From: Romboutsia faecis
Lineage (GTDB): Bacteria; Bacillota; Clostridia; Peptostreptococcales; Peptostreptococcaceae
Length of the DNA stretch: 64,000 nt
Reading direction: 5' to 3'
NCBI RefSeq assembly: GCF_014323405.1
Contig: NZ_JACRWE010000004.1
Location: 310,001 to 374,000 of the forward strand
In this document: in pieces, positions 51,914 through 60,773 of the stretch
Numbering within the stretch: the first letter of the stretch is position 1
Layout: every line of letters begins with the position of its first letter
Notes under the pieces: model-generated
What the model saw: only the letters and a program-made list of their open reading frames with translations
Database searches by the model: none
Told to the model about the DNA's origin: nothing
Program-made: the position numbers and the translations under genes

Positions 51914-52585
51914 TTATTCCTCCAACTTATATCCAACTCGTCTTATAGTTGAAATCTTAACAGATGAGTCAATATGAGTTAATTTTTTTCTTAAAAATGA
52001 AATATAAACCTCAATGTTATTGTAATCAGCCTCAGAATCAAATCCCCAAAGTTTTGTTATTAAATCATCCTTGCTTACAATGCTTTTTGGTCTTTGCATA
52101 AAATAATGAAGTATATCAAATTCTTTTAATGTAAGAGTTATAGAATTATTTTTACACTCCAAATCATAGGTTGATAAATTTAATCGAATATCACCAAAGT
52201 CTAAGATATTATCATTAATAATGTCACCTTTTCTTCTTGTTAAAGCCCTTAGCCTAGCAAGTAGTTCTTCAGATGAAAAAGGCTTTGCTAAATAATCATC
52301 GGCACCTAAATCTAATCCAGTAACTTTGTCTTCAACACTATCTTTAGCGGTAAGTAAAATAATGGGGGTAGATATTCCCTTCTTTCTTAGAATTTTGAGA
52401 ACTTGAAGTCCATTTAACTTAGGTAGCATTATATCTAGAATAATTACATCATAAATATCAGTTAAACCATAATTTAAACCATCATCACCATCATAGACGG
52501 CATCAACAGAATAATTATTTTTTATAAGAATTTGGCATAAAGCCTCAGATAATTGAATTTCATCTTCAACCAATAATAATTTCAT
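51914..52585 (-). CDS. OmpR-family response regulator
   Basis: The 223-aa protein has a receiver domain (LVEDE acidic pocket, phosphoacceptor Asp in VIILDIMLPKLNG, LLTAKD, AKPFSSEEL) and an OmpR-type winged helix (LTLKEFDILHYFMQRP, NNIEVYISFLRKKL, IRRVGYKLEE). AGAGGTGATTTT precedes the start. It forms a two-component pair with the kinase just downstream. The upstream minus-strand genes are DUF4956/VTC, 230 bp away, which are plausible but unproven targets. Confidence 0.93.
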   Translation of the reverse strand: MKLLLVEDEIQLSEALCQILIKNNYSVDAVYDGDDGLNYGLTDIYDVIILDIMLPKLNGLQVLKILRKKGISTPIILLTAKDSVEDKVTGLDLGADDYLAKPFSSEELLARLRALTRRKGDIINDNILDFGDIRLNLSTYDLECKNNSITLTLKEFDILHYFMQRPKSIVSKDDLITKLWGFDSEADYNNIEVYISFLRKKLTHIDSSVKISTIRRVGYKLEE

Positions 52586-52721
52586 AAAATCACCTCTTTA
52601 CATAATTTACAATTTGTATAAAATATAGTCCTATTCTACATTAAAATACTAAATCTATATTAAGATTATTTAAAATATATTTTAATATATACTTAGTATG
52701 AGAATTATATAAACTAGCAAG

Positions 52722-52790
52722 GGCTGATATATAAATCAACTAGTAATTGCAGTATTATATACCACATTAAAGCAAATCTATACATCAGCC
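52722..52790. other. GC-richer inverted repeat in the gap after DUF4956
   Basis: GGGCTGAT (52722-52729, approximately) and ATCAGCCC (about 52783-52790) bracket a 50-nt AT-rich stretch. It could be the 3' hairpin of the VTC-DUF4956 transcript or an operator for the two-component system; no T-run is present. Confidence 0.35.
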
Positions 52791-52816
52791 CAAATTTTCG
52801 TTTGAAAATATCAAAT

Positions 52817-53506
52817 CTAATTATAAACTTTTTCTTCGAAACCAGATAGGGTAAGTGTTATATTTAAATTACCATTCCTACACCTTAATTCATCTATAAA
52901 TTTCTTTTGATCTACGTTGGGTTTCATATGAATAACGTAAGTAAGTTCAAATAAAGCACCAAAGTCTCTAGTTTTAACTTTTTCAATATTCCAAGCGTTA
53001 GTATATTCTACTAATATATCTTCAAATATACCTTCAAAATTTAGATCCTCAGGTACAGTAATTTTTAGTTGCATAGTTTTAGTCTTAGGCATAGCAAACT
53101 TTGTAGCATCTAATATAAGCATTACAGCACATAAAATAGTAGTGAATATTATTCCATATCCTATGTAGCCCATACCACAAGTAAGTCCGACAGCTAATGT
53201 AAAGAATACATAAGAAATATCCTTTGGATCCCCAGGTGCACTTCTAAAGCGAATTATCGAAAATGCTCCAGCTAAGCTAAATGCTCTAGCTACATTATTG
53301 CCAACTAAAAGAATTATAATTGAAATTATAACTGGTAGCATTATTAGTGTTATACTAAATCCTGAGCTATATCCAGATTTTTTATTTGTTTTCATATATA
53401 CAAGACTAATAGCTAGTCCAAGCACAATTGAGGATATTATTACAAGTAGTGCATTAGTGAGAGTAAAAGACTCTCCTGTTGTTGATGCAATTATTGTTTC
53501 TAACAT
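52817..53506 (-). CDS. DUF4956 membrane protein
   Basis: The 229-aa protein has four N-terminal helices, a conserved loop FRSAPGDPKDISYVFFTLAVGL with neighbouring glycines, and a soluble C-terminal alpha/beta domain of about 90 residues (LKITVPEDLNF onward). This matches DUF4956. The gene overlaps the VTC gene by 7 bp, the usual pairing in Firmicutes. A role in polyphosphate or cell-surface polymer export is suspected for the pair but not shown here. Confidence 0.85.
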   Translation of the reverse strand: MLETIIASTTGESFTLTNALLVIISSIVLGLAISLVYMKTNKKSGYSSGFSITLIMLPVIISIIILLVGNNVARAFSLAGAFSIIRFRSAPGDPKDISYVFFTLAVGLTCGMGYIGYGIIFTTILCAVMLILDATKFAMPKTKTMQLKITVPEDLNFEGIFEDILVEYTNAWNIEKVKTRDFGALFELTYVIHMKPNVDQKKFIDELRCRNGNLNITLTLSGFEEKVYN

Positions 53507-54249
53507 ACTTTTTCTCCTTTTATATGATTATTTTGTTTATTTAAGCAATAAGACATATATTCATTGCCATATTTTGAAAAATGAGTATTATATATTGAAA
53601 GCTCTGAAAGGATTCTTGTAAACCATACAGGAATAGCTCCCAAAATTTTAACTTCCATAAGATATTTATCTTCACCTAAGATATCCTCACCAGAATTACC
53701 TAATTCTAAAGATAAATTATTTCTTCTTGAAATAATATTAGAATCGAAAGTTAACCTAAAGTCAGGATCATCCTTGGCAAAGAAAGCGTTTCTAGTATAA
53801 CCAATATAAACTGTGGGTTTGACAGTATTATTATTTAAGTAATATTCTATTTCATTAAGTATCTGTGTATTTATGTAGTCATTAGAGTAAGGTATCTCAC
53901 CTAATTCTAAAAACTTATATGCTTCTTCTAATGTAAGTGAAACTCTTCTTTTATTTACGATACCATTTATTTTCTTTTTTAATTCTAAGAAGACTTTATC
54001 AGAAGAATTAGTTGGAATTTTATAACTTCTAAGTCTAAGTTTTTCTTTATAAAATGGCTTAGAAATAGAGTGTCTAATTACATCATTATGTTCTGTATCG
54101 TAGTAGATATTATAAATATTATAGTTTTTTCCTGACTTACAATATTTATCAGGAGTCATATATTCAAGTAATTTCGGAATTAGCTTATTATATTGTTCTT
54201 TGTCTAATATAAACTTTTTTTCATAACGTTTAAAAGATTTAATTGCCAT
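53500..54249 (-). CDS. VTC-domain polyphosphate polymerase-like protein
   Basis: The 249-aa protein is a single VTC tunnel domain: FKRYEKKFILDKEQYNKL opening, YYDTEHND, basic strands LRLRSYK and LELKKK, TVYIGYTRNAF, RLTFDSNI and LMEVKILGAIPVWFTRIL. These basic and acidic residues line the tunnel in yeast Vtc4, which polymerises phosphate from ATP. Bacterial VTC proteins are soluble and usually sit with DUF4956, as here. The enzymatic product in this group is not established. The start is preceded by AAGGGGTTG on the minus strand. Confidence 0.86.
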   Translation of the reverse strand: MAIKSFKRYEKKFILDKEQYNKLIPKLLEYMTPDKYCKSGKNYNIYNIYYDTEHNDVIRHSISKPFYKEKLRLRSYKIPTNSSDKVFLELKKKINGIVNKRRVSLTLEEAYKFLELGEIPYSNDYINTQILNEIEYYLNNNTVKPTVYIGYTRNAFFAKDDPDFRLTFDSNIISRRNNLSLELGNSGEDILGEDKYLMEVKILGAIPVWFTRILSELSIYNTHFSKYGNEYMSYCLNKQNNHIKGEKVC

Positions 54250-54389
54250 ATGTTATCAACCCCTTATTATTAACTATTTTATATTCATATTGTAAAAATT
54301 TAACCTTAAATAAATCTTAAGTTAATATGGATTTAACATGAATTAATTTCAATATAAAAATATTAAGAAATTAAATTTTATAAAAGTAT

Positions 54390-54430
54390 AAAATAAAAAA
54401 TGAGACTTTAATTACATTTAAAGTCTCATT
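54390..54430 (-). terminator. Terminator of the heme oxygenase gene
   Basis: AATGAGACTTTAA/TTAAAGTCTCATT (54399-54430) is a perfect 13-bp stem; on the minus strand it is followed by TTTTTATTT. Confidence 0.85.
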
Positions 54431-54448
54431 CTTATTTCATAATATTTA

Positions 54449-55081
54449 TTAATTATTGTAAAGTTTAGCCTCTAATTCATTTGATATTGCTAAGTTATAA
54501 ATATAAGCATTACTTATTTCATTTATAAATTTAACTTCCATTTCTTTTGATAAATTTAAACTGTTTATTTTATTAGCATAATTCATAACATAAGATCTGA
54601 TATCTTTAATCTTATCGCAAGAATAATAATTTAGACCTTCAGGTTCAACTTTATAATTAACGCTTAATAAAGCAATAAAAGTTCTTCCTCCAAATAAATC
54701 AGCTATAAATCTTGTATAAGCATAAGCTATTATTAATTCTGGATTAGTTTTTTCTAAATCGTTAATTTTATCAATGAAAGCAAGCGTAGAAGGAAGTAAT
54801 TCCATTTTATCTAATTTATCTCCTAATAAGAACTTTAAATCCTTTTGAATTAAATCATAACGATATAATTCAGGCGTAACAAAGTCTTTAATTATCTCAT
54901 TAGTAGAGTTGTTTTCAATAACATTTTCTATAGACTTATACATAGCAGATAAATTAAATAAATATTCGGCATAACTCTCTCTTGATGCGTTACCATCAAC
55001 TATTCTTTTTATAAAACCACTGTGCTCAGCTGCACTATGAAGTGTAGCGCTATTTCTTCTTATGTTTGTCATTAAATCCAT
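54449..55081 (-). CDS. Biliverdin-forming heme oxygenase-like protein
   Basis: The start is ATG 55081, 6 nt after AGAGGTG; GTG 55090 overlaps that site. The 210-aa all-helical protein fits the heme oxygenase family: SATLHSAAEHSGFI with His15 as probable heme ligand, and distal helix YTRFIADLFGGRTF, which corresponds to the YxRYLGDLxGGQ motif. The enzyme opens heme to biliverdin, CO and Fe2+ using O2 and electrons. A perfect Fur box precedes it, so it serves iron acquisition. Finding an O2-using enzyme in an anaerobe is notable. Confidence 0.82.
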   Translation of the reverse strand: MDLMTNIRRNSATLHSAAEHSGFIKRIVDGNASRESYAEYLFNLSAMYKSIENVIENNSTNEIIKDFVTPELYRYDLIQKDLKFLLGDKLDKMELLPSTLAFIDKINDLEKTNPELIIAYAYTRFIADLFGGRTFIALLSVNYKVEPEGLNYYSCDKIKDIRSYVMNYANKINSLNLSKEMEVKFINEISNAYIYNLAISNELEAKLYNN

Positions 55082-55101
55082 ATATATCACCTCTTATACT
55101 A

Positions 55102-55132
55102 ATTATAGAAAATGATAATTATTATCATTTTC
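55102..55132 (-). promoter_or_regulatory. Perfect Fur box and -10 of the heme oxygenase gene
   Basis: TGATAATTATTATCA is an exact 7-1-7 Fur box, inside a 25-bp palindrome (55108-55132). A minus-strand TATAAT lies at 55107-55102, so the box covers the spacer and -35. Confidence 0.88.
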
Positions 55133-55184
55133 TAATATATAGATACCCATGGAAATTTATTTAAAACAAATAAATTGGAAAATA

Positions 55185-55781
55185 TTAAATTACATTTTTC
55201 AATTCAGAAAGAGAAGATGTGTTAATCATTTCTTTCATTTTAGCTCTGTCTTTTAAAAAATTATTACTAATCTCATAAGAAATAGAAGGGTCTCCGTAAA
55301 TCCTCCAATATCTAGTTGCAGATAATTCATTTTTACCATATCCCATAAACCCTAGAACATCTTTAAGAGGATATCCTAAAAATATGCCTATTTCATCTGG
55401 GAATTCTTCAGAATGTAATTTATCAACTAACATATTTATATAAGAATCTAAATTATAATCAGATGGATATCCAATAAACTTTAAAAAGTTTACACATTTT
55501 TTATTAAAGAAAATATGTGATAAAGATTTTTTATTAATAAATAGAACTCTTATACCACCATCATAAGTATTTATTATTTTATAAGTAATTTTATTGCAAT
55601 TATTAAAAAAAGATTTTATTTCCATTAACTTATTTGATTTTATATCAGATTTTCCTGAAATATTTAAAATCTCAGCTGGTTTAGAGCCTAATATTACAGG
55701 TCCCAATAGTTCTAGAATTTTTTTCATATAAGATGAATTTAATTTATTTTCACAATAACATTTTTCACAGATTGTATTCAT
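55185..55781 (-). CDS. DUF3793 family protein, Fur-regulated
   Basis: The 198-aa protein matches DUF3793: an N-terminal CEKCYC cysteine cluster here, the segment LLGPVILGSKPAEIL, and the diagnostic FPDEIGIFLGYPLKDVLGFMGYGKNE. No signal peptide or membrane helix is visible. The biochemical role of the family is unknown; it often lies beside iron or flavodoxin genes. GGAGGTTG precedes the ATG. Tandem Fur boxes overlap its promoter, and a Fur-boxed heme oxygenase gene follows on the same strand, so an iron-starvation role is inferred. Confidence 0.85.
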   Translation of the reverse strand: MNTICEKCYCENKLNSSYMKKILELLGPVILGSKPAEILNISGKSDIKSNKLMEIKSFFNNCNKITYKIINTYDGGIRVLFINKKSLSHIFFNKKCVNFLKFIGYPSDYNLDSYINMLVDKLHSEEFPDEIGIFLGYPLKDVLGFMGYGKNELSATRYWRIYGDPSISYEISNNFLKDRAKMKEMINTSSLSELKNVI

Positions 55782-55795
55782 TTCAACCTCCTAAT

Positions 55796-55846
55796 TGATA
55801 ATTATTATCATATAAATATAGTATCAAAAATAATAATCATTATCAA
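55796..55846 (-). promoter_or_regulatory. Promoter with two Fur boxes ahead of the DUF3793 gene
   Basis: On the minus strand TTGATA (55846-55841), 17 bp, TACTAT (55823-55818). Fur box 1 (55796-55810) is an exact TGATAATTATTATCA; Fur box 2 (55831-55845, TAATAATCATTATCA) has one mismatch and covers the -35. Confidence 0.85.
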
Positions 55847-56073
55847 TAACAAAAATTGTTATTATTATTTTAGTTTGTCCAAAATAAATAAAATATTTCT
55901 AAAGTATATAAAAATTAAACAATATTTATTGGTAATAAAGATATAAAGATATTAAAAGAGATGTTTATAAATATAGTAGATATGTAATGATTAAATATAT
56001 TTTCAAAGTATAATAATTTTATAAAAAATATAGGCTAAAAAATAAAAAATATTTTAATTTTATAATTAAAAAG

Positions 56074-56107
56074 AAAGCTTTATTATTACAAAATGTGGCA
56101 ATAAAGC
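56074..56107. other. Hairpin in the AT-rich gap ahead of nrdD
   Basis: GCTTTATT and AATAAAGC (within 56074-56107) form an 8-bp stem with a 15-nt loop. Apart from this and the regulatory sites, 55850-56150 is very AT-rich without a recognisable gene. Confidence 0.35.
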
Positions 56108-56154
56108 CCTTTGTTTTTATCATTAAAAATAAAAATAAAAAAAATAAAAATATC

Positions 56155-56207
56155 TTGCTTACATACTATATATAGTATAGAATAAGTAGGTACTCACTAT
56201 ATATAGT
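56155..56207 (+). promoter_or_regulatory. nrdD promoter with tandem NrdR boxes
   Basis: ACTATATATAGT occurs at 56165-56176 and again at 56196-56207, 31 bp apart (three helical turns), as in NrdR-controlled promoters. TTGCTT (56155-56160) and TAGAAT (56178-56183) are 17 bp apart, so box 1 lies in the spacer and box 2 downstream of the start. Confidence 0.85.
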
Positions 56208-56323
56208 ACGAGGTGAAGGGTATATAGTGTTAAAAGTCAATACTTGAAATAATAAAAAATATATATTTTATCCTAGAATTAAGGAATATGAAGAATTACA
56301 TAATTGATGAAAAGGAGAATGCT

Positions 56324-58453
56324 ATGATTAAAGAGCTAATGATAATTAAAAGAGATGGAAATAGCGTTGAATTTGATAAATTTAAAATAAAAAATGCAAT
56401 ATTAAAAGCGATGAAATATGGCAGTGGAATTTATAATGAAGAAATAGCAAATAAAATATCAACTGATATAGAAACTTATTGTTATGAAAATTCTATATTG
56501 CCAACAGTTAATCAAGTCGAAGATATGGTTTATAGAATGCTAATAGATAATAAACAAGAATTAACAGCAAAAGCATACGAAGGGTATAGAGCAGTGCAGT
56601 CATTTAAAAGAGAAAATAATACAACTGATAAGAGTATATTAGGATTACTTGATAGAAGTAATGAAGATGTGCTTAATGAAAATTCAAATAAAAATGGTAT
56701 GCTGGCTTCTACTCAAAGAGACTTAGTAGCTGGAGAGGTATCAAAGGATATTGCAAGAAGAAAGCTAATACCAGCTCATATAGTTCAAGCTCATGATGAA
56801 GGTGTACTTCATTTTCATGATATGGATTATACTATACAGCCGATTCATAACTGTATGCTTATAAACTTAGAGGATATGCTTACTAATGGAACGGTCATAA
56901 ATAATAAGTTAGTTGAATCTCCAAAATCATTCTCAACAGCTTGTACTATAGTAACTCAAATTATAGCTCAGATAGCGAGTGGCCAATATGGTGGAAATTC
57001 TATAACTATAAAACATATAGCTCCATTCTTAAGAGTGTCATATGATAAGTATTTTAATAGATATAAAGAAAAGTATTCAGAAGAAATGGCTAAGGAATTA
57101 GCAGAAGAAAGGATGTTAGAAGAATTAAAATCAGGGATTCAGACAATTAGATATCAACTATCTACACTACACACTAGTAATGGGCAATCACCTTTCTCAA
57201 CTATTTATTTAGAAATTGAAGAAGGTAATGAATACGAAAAAGAAATGGCATTAATTTGTGAAGAAATGATTCTTCAGAGATTAGAAGGTATGAAAAATTA
57301 TAAAGGTAAAGAGATTGGTGAGGAATTCCCTAAATTAGTTTATTTACTTGATGAACATAATTGCTTAGAAGGCGGAAAATATGATTATATCACTAAACTA
57401 GCAGCTAAGTGTAATACTAAGAGACTAGTACCAGATTATCAATCTGCCAAAATTATGAGAAAAAATTATGATGGAGAGACATTCCCTCCAATGGGATGTA
57501 GATCACATCTAAGCAATTGGAAAGATGAAAATGGAAATTATAAATGGTACGGAAGATTTAATCAAGGTGTTATATCTCTTAACTTAGTGCAAGTAGCACT
57601 AACAGCTAATAAAGATATGAATAAATTTTGGAAAGTATTAGATGAAAGATTAGACCTTTGTAAAGAAGCTTTAATGGTTAGGCATAACTTCTTATTAGGA
57701 ACTACATCAGATATATCTCCAATCCACTGGCAACATGGTGGTATTGCAAGACTTAAAAAAGGAGAAAAGATAGACAAGTTATTAAAAGATGGTTACTCAA
57801 CACTTTCGTTAGGTTATGTAGGAATATATGAAATGACTCAAGCAATGCTAGGAGTAAGTCATACTACAAAAGAAGGTGAAGAGTTTGCATTAAAGGTTAT
57901 GCATTACCTGAATGAAACTTGTAGTAGATGGAAAAAGGAAACTGGATTAGGTTTTGGATTATATGGTACTCCAGGAGAAAGTTTAACTTCAAGATTTTGC
58001 AGAATAGATAAACAAAAATTTGGAGAAATAAAAAATGTAACAGATAGAATGTATTATACGAATTCATATCATGTTCATGTAACTGAAGAGATAGATGCAT
58101 TTTCTAAGTTAACATTTGAAAGTCAGTTCCACGATATAAGTTTAGGTGGATGTATAAGTTACGTAGAAGTACCAGACATGAGTAAAAACCTACCTGCTGT
58201 AGAGCAGATAATTAATTATATATATCATAACATTCAGTATGCTGAAATAAATACGAAGCCAGATGTATGTTTCAAGTGTGATTATACTGGAGAAATGAAG
58301 TTAGACAATGATCTAGAATGGTATTGTCCAAACTGTGGAAATAGAGATAAGGATGAAATGCAAGTTATGAGAAGAACTTGTGGTTATATAGGCTCAAATA
58401 TGTGGGGCAAAGGACGTACTCAAGAAATAGGAGAAAGAGTACTACATCTATAA
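56324..58453 (+). CDS. nrdD: Anaerobic (class III) ribonucleoside-triphosphate reductase
   Basis: I start at ATG 56324 behind AAAGGAG; the ATG at 56288 has only a weak site. The 709-aa protein begins with an ATP-cone (IKRDGNSVEFDKFKIKNAI), followed by the NrdD barrel, a zinc site (CFKCDYTG and YCPNCGN) and the C-terminal glycyl-radical loop RRTCGYIGS with Gly687. It makes dNTPs without oxygen, using formate as reductant. nrdG follows. Tandem NrdR boxes show dNTP-dependent repression. Confidence 0.95.
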   Translation: MIKELMIIKRDGNSVEFDKFKIKNAILKAMKYGSGIYNEEIANKISTDIETYCYENSILPTVNQVEDMVYRMLIDNKQELTAKAYEGYRAVQSFKRENNTTDKSILGLLDRSNEDVLNENSNKNGMLASTQRDLVAGEVSKDIARRKLIPAHIVQAHDEGVLHFHDMDYTIQPIHNCMLINLEDMLTNGTVINNKLVESPKSFSTACTIVTQIIAQIASGQYGGNSITIKHIAPFLRVSYDKYFNRYKEKYSEEMAKELAEERMLEELKSGIQTIRYQLSTLHTSNGQSPFSTIYLEIEEGNEYEKEMALICEEMILQRLEGMKNYKGKEIGEEFPKLVYLLDEHNCLEGGKYDYITKLAAKCNTKRLVPDYQSAKIMRKNYDGETFPPMGCRSHLSNWKDENGNYKWYGRFNQGVISLNLVQVALTANKDMNKFWKVLDERLDLCKEALMVRHNFLLGTTSDISPIHWQHGGIARLKKGEKIDKLLKDGYSTLSLGYVGIYEMTQAMLGVSHTTKEGEEFALKVMHYLNETCSRWKKETGLGFGLYGTPGESLTSRFCRIDKQKFGEIKNVTDRMYYTNSYHVHVTEEIDAFSKLTFESQFHDISLGGCISYVEVPDMSKNLPAVEQIINYIYHNIQYAEINTKPDVCFKCDYTGEMKLDNDLEWYCPNCGNRDKDEMQVMRRTCGYIGSNMWGKGRTQEIGERVLHL

Positions 58454-58464
58454 GATTTGGAGTG

Positions 58465-58974
58465 ATGAAATTGAGATTTTCTAAAATAAAAGATAATGAT
58501 ATAGCAAATGGGTTAGGAATAACCATGTCTTTTTGGACACAAGGGTGTCCACACCGTTGTAAAGGGTGTTTTAATAAAGAAACATGGGATTACAACGGTG
58601 GAAAAGAGTTTACAAAGGATAACCTAGATTATATTCTTACCAATATAAATAAAAATAATATTAAAAGAGATTTATCAATATTAGGTGGAGAACCATTATG
58701 TGAACAGAACATTCATGGAGTTATAGAGCTTTGTAAGGAATTTAAAAGACATTATCCAGATAAGACAATATACTTATGGACAGGTTATACTTTAGAGAAC
58801 TTTAATTATATCCAAAAGAAAATATTAAACTATGTAGATGTTTTAATAGATGGAAAGTTTGAAGAGGAGAATAAAAATTTATCTATTATGTTAAGAGGAT
58901 CTTCAAACCAAAGAGTTATAGATGTAAAAAAAACATTAAGAGAAGAAAATATAGCATTACATGAAGTATGTTAA
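58465..58974 (+). CDS. nrdG: Anaerobic ribonucleotide reductase activating protein
   Basis: The 169-aa radical-SAM activase has CxxxCxxC at Cys28, Cys32 and Cys35 (QGCPHRCKGC), LSILGGEPL, and the TIYLWTGYT segment typical of NrdG. It forms the glycyl radical on NrdD. The start is ATG 58465, though GGAG is only 2 nt away; TTG 58471 has better spacing and is an alternative. The long frame running upstream from 58378 lies inside nrdD and is not used. Confidence 0.92.
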   Translation: MKLRFSKIKDNDIANGLGITMSFWTQGCPHRCKGCFNKETWDYNGGKEFTKDNLDYILTNINKNNIKRDLSILGGEPLCEQNIHGVIELCKEFKRHYPDKTIYLWTGYTLENFNYIQKKILNYVDVLIDGKFEEENKNLSIMLRGSSNQRVIDVKKTLREENIALHEVC

Positions 58975-59008
58975 GATGTTAAAAACATAATTAAGGAGAC
59001 ATTTATAT

Positions 59009-59467
59009 ATGATAATGAACGTGAAAAAAATCAGTGATAGTGCTGTTATACCAATATTTGCACATGCAACAGATAGTGGATTTGATTTATTTACATGCGA
59101 GGACTTAGTTGTAGAAGGTCGAAAAAAAGCTATAGCTAAAACGGGATTAATTTTCGAAATACCTTATGGATGGGGAATACAAATCAAAAATAAATCGGGA
59201 ATAACTATGAAAGGTGTTCCAACTACTTCTGGAGTCAATGCAGATATAACGGTATACGAAGGTACTGTAGATATGGATTATAGAGGTGAAGTAGGTATAA
59301 TGTTAAAAAATGAAGAAGATCATCAAATAACAATACCTAAGCATACAAAAATAGCTCAAGGAGTATTAAGGAAGGTATATCATTGTACATTCGAAGAAGT
59401 AAAGGAAGTCAATGAAACAGTTAGAGGAGAAGGTGGATTTGGTTCTACTGGAAACACATTAAAGTAA
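59009..59467 (+). CDS. Trimeric dUTPase-family nucleotidohydrolase
   Basis: The 152-aa protein contains the five dUTPase motifs in order: ATDSGFDLF, IKNKSGI, the substrate hairpin around GVNADITVYEGTVDMDYRGEV, IPKHTKIAQGVL and the C-terminal RGEGGFGSTG. dUTPases turn dUTP into dUMP and pyrophosphate; dCTP deaminase relatives share the fold, but the motif 3 aspartates favour dUTPase. AAGGAGA precedes the ATG, 34 bp after nrdG, so it is part of the NrdR-controlled dNTP operon. Confidence 0.88.
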   Translation: MIMNVKKISDSAVIPIFAHATDSGFDLFTCEDLVVEGRKKAIAKTGLIFEIPYGWGIQIKNKSGITMKGVPTTSGVNADITVYEGTVDMDYRGEVGIMLKNEEDHQITIPKHTKIAQGVLRKVYHCTFEEVKEVNETVRGEGGFGSTGNTLK

Positions 59468-59480
59468 ATATTTATGACGA

Positions 59481-59518
59481 AATAAAGTTCTTAGAAATTC
59501 TGGGGACTTTATTTTTTA
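59481..59518 (+). terminator. Intrinsic terminator of the nrdDG-dUTPase operon
   Basis: AATAAAGTTC (59481-59490) pairs with GGACTTTATT (59504-59513) with a T-rich tail. Confidence 0.7.
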
Positions 59519-59731
59519 TTATATTATAAAATGTACTCTAATTAAGTTAAATATTTTTGAGAAAAGGATTGCTTAAATAAATTTTGTATGTTAGTATACA
59601 AGAAGGGAAAGTTACATTAATTTATAATATGGAACTATTAGTTACAATTGAGATGAAAAGTATAAAAATTAGGAGAATATACTTGTTTTATATAAATATA
59701 TAAATTATATGGATAGGGTGGAGGATATAAT

Positions 59732-60571
59732 ATGCAAACTGTTTTTGAACAATATGAAAAATCAAGTGAATTTTTAGTATGTGTAGATTCTGATGGATGT
59801 GCGATGGATACTATGGAAATAAAACATAGAAAATGTTTTGCACCAGAAATGATAAAGACATGGAATTTATTTGAAAAGGAAGATTATATATTAAATCTTT
59901 GGTATGATTTAAACCTTTACACAAGAACAAGAGGAATAAATAGATTTAAAGGTCTTGCTGAAACTTTCAAGATAATAAGTAAAGAAGGTATAGAAATAAA
60001 AGACCTTGATAGTATAATAAATTGGGTTGAAACAACTAATGAATTATCAAATAATTCATTAAGAAGAGAAATAGAAAAAACTGATAGTGAAGGGTTAAAA
60101 ATGACTTTAGCATGGTCACTAGCAGTAAATGAATCAATAGAGAACTTACCTCAAGATGATGAGCCATTTGAAGGCGTTAAAGTAGGTTTAGAAGGGATAT
60201 CTAAATTAGCAGATATTTCAGTTGTTTCATCAGCTAATGGAGAAGCATTAGATAGTGAATGGAACAGACATGATTTAGTTAAGTACCTTAAAGCTTTATT
60301 AGGACAAGAAGCTGGAACTAAGCAACACTGTATAGCAGAGCTTAAGAAAAAAGGATACGATGCTAATAAGATATTAATGGTTGGTGATGCACCTGGGGAT
60401 TTACATGCAGCTCAAAATAATGATGTAAACTTCTATCCTATATTAGTTAACAAAGAAGGATTCTCTTGGGAGAGACTATTAAATGAAGCTGTACCTAAAT
60501 TAATAGAAGGTACTTTTGATGAAAAATATCAAAATCAATTAATAGAAGAATTTAATAGTTCATTAAAATAG
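59732..60571 (+). CDS. HAD-superfamily hydrolase
   Basis: The 279-aa protein has HAD motif I at CVDSDGCAMDTM (nucleophile Asp in D-S-D-G), motif II at SVVSSANGEA, a conserved Lys before TKQH, and motif IV GDAPGDLHAA. A helical cap of about 120 residues lies between motifs I and II. HAD enzymes hydrolyse small phosphate esters in the cytoplasm; the substrate is not evident. The N-terminal EQYEKSSEFLVCVDSDG is atypical, so a phosphonate or sugar-phosphate role is only a guess. GGTGGAGG precedes the ATG. It is monocistronic. Confidence 0.8.
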   Translation: MQTVFEQYEKSSEFLVCVDSDGCAMDTMEIKHRKCFAPEMIKTWNLFEKEDYILNLWYDLNLYTRTRGINRFKGLAETFKIISKEGIEIKDLDSIINWVETTNELSNNSLRREIEKTDSEGLKMTLAWSLAVNESIENLPQDDEPFEGVKVGLEGISKLADISVVSSANGEALDSEWNRHDLVKYLKALLGQEAGTKQHCIAELKKKGYDANKILMVGDAPGDLHAAQNNDVNFYPILVNKEGFSWERLLNEAVPKLIEGTFDEKYQNQLIEEFNSSLK

Positions 60572-60605
60572 CCAATACACACTTTAATCAAATAAATTAA
60601 CTATA

Positions 60606-60645
60606 AAAATAAGGCGGGATTTTATATCCGGTCTTATTTTTATTA
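60606..60645 (+). terminator. Intrinsic terminator after the HAD gene
   Basis: AAAATAAGGCGGGAT (60606-60620) pairs with ATCCGGTCTTATTTT (60626-60640), one mismatch, with a T tail. Confidence 0.72.
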
Positions 60646-60773
60646 TAAAATATATTTATTAATTGACTACTTATATTAAGAAATATAAACTTAAAAGATA
60701 GTGTATAAGAAAATAAGGGTATATAAACCTTATTAAAAATAATCAATTTATATAATATAGTAGGAGGTTTTAA

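Noticed and set aside
56161..56207. Tandem ACTATATATAGT as transposon ends
   Set aside because: Their spacing, position around a promoter and the nrdD gene downstream match NrdR boxes.
58378..58464. Extended N-terminus of NrdG from 58378
   Set aside because: This stretch is the 3' end of nrdD in another frame and encodes a non-family basic sequence.
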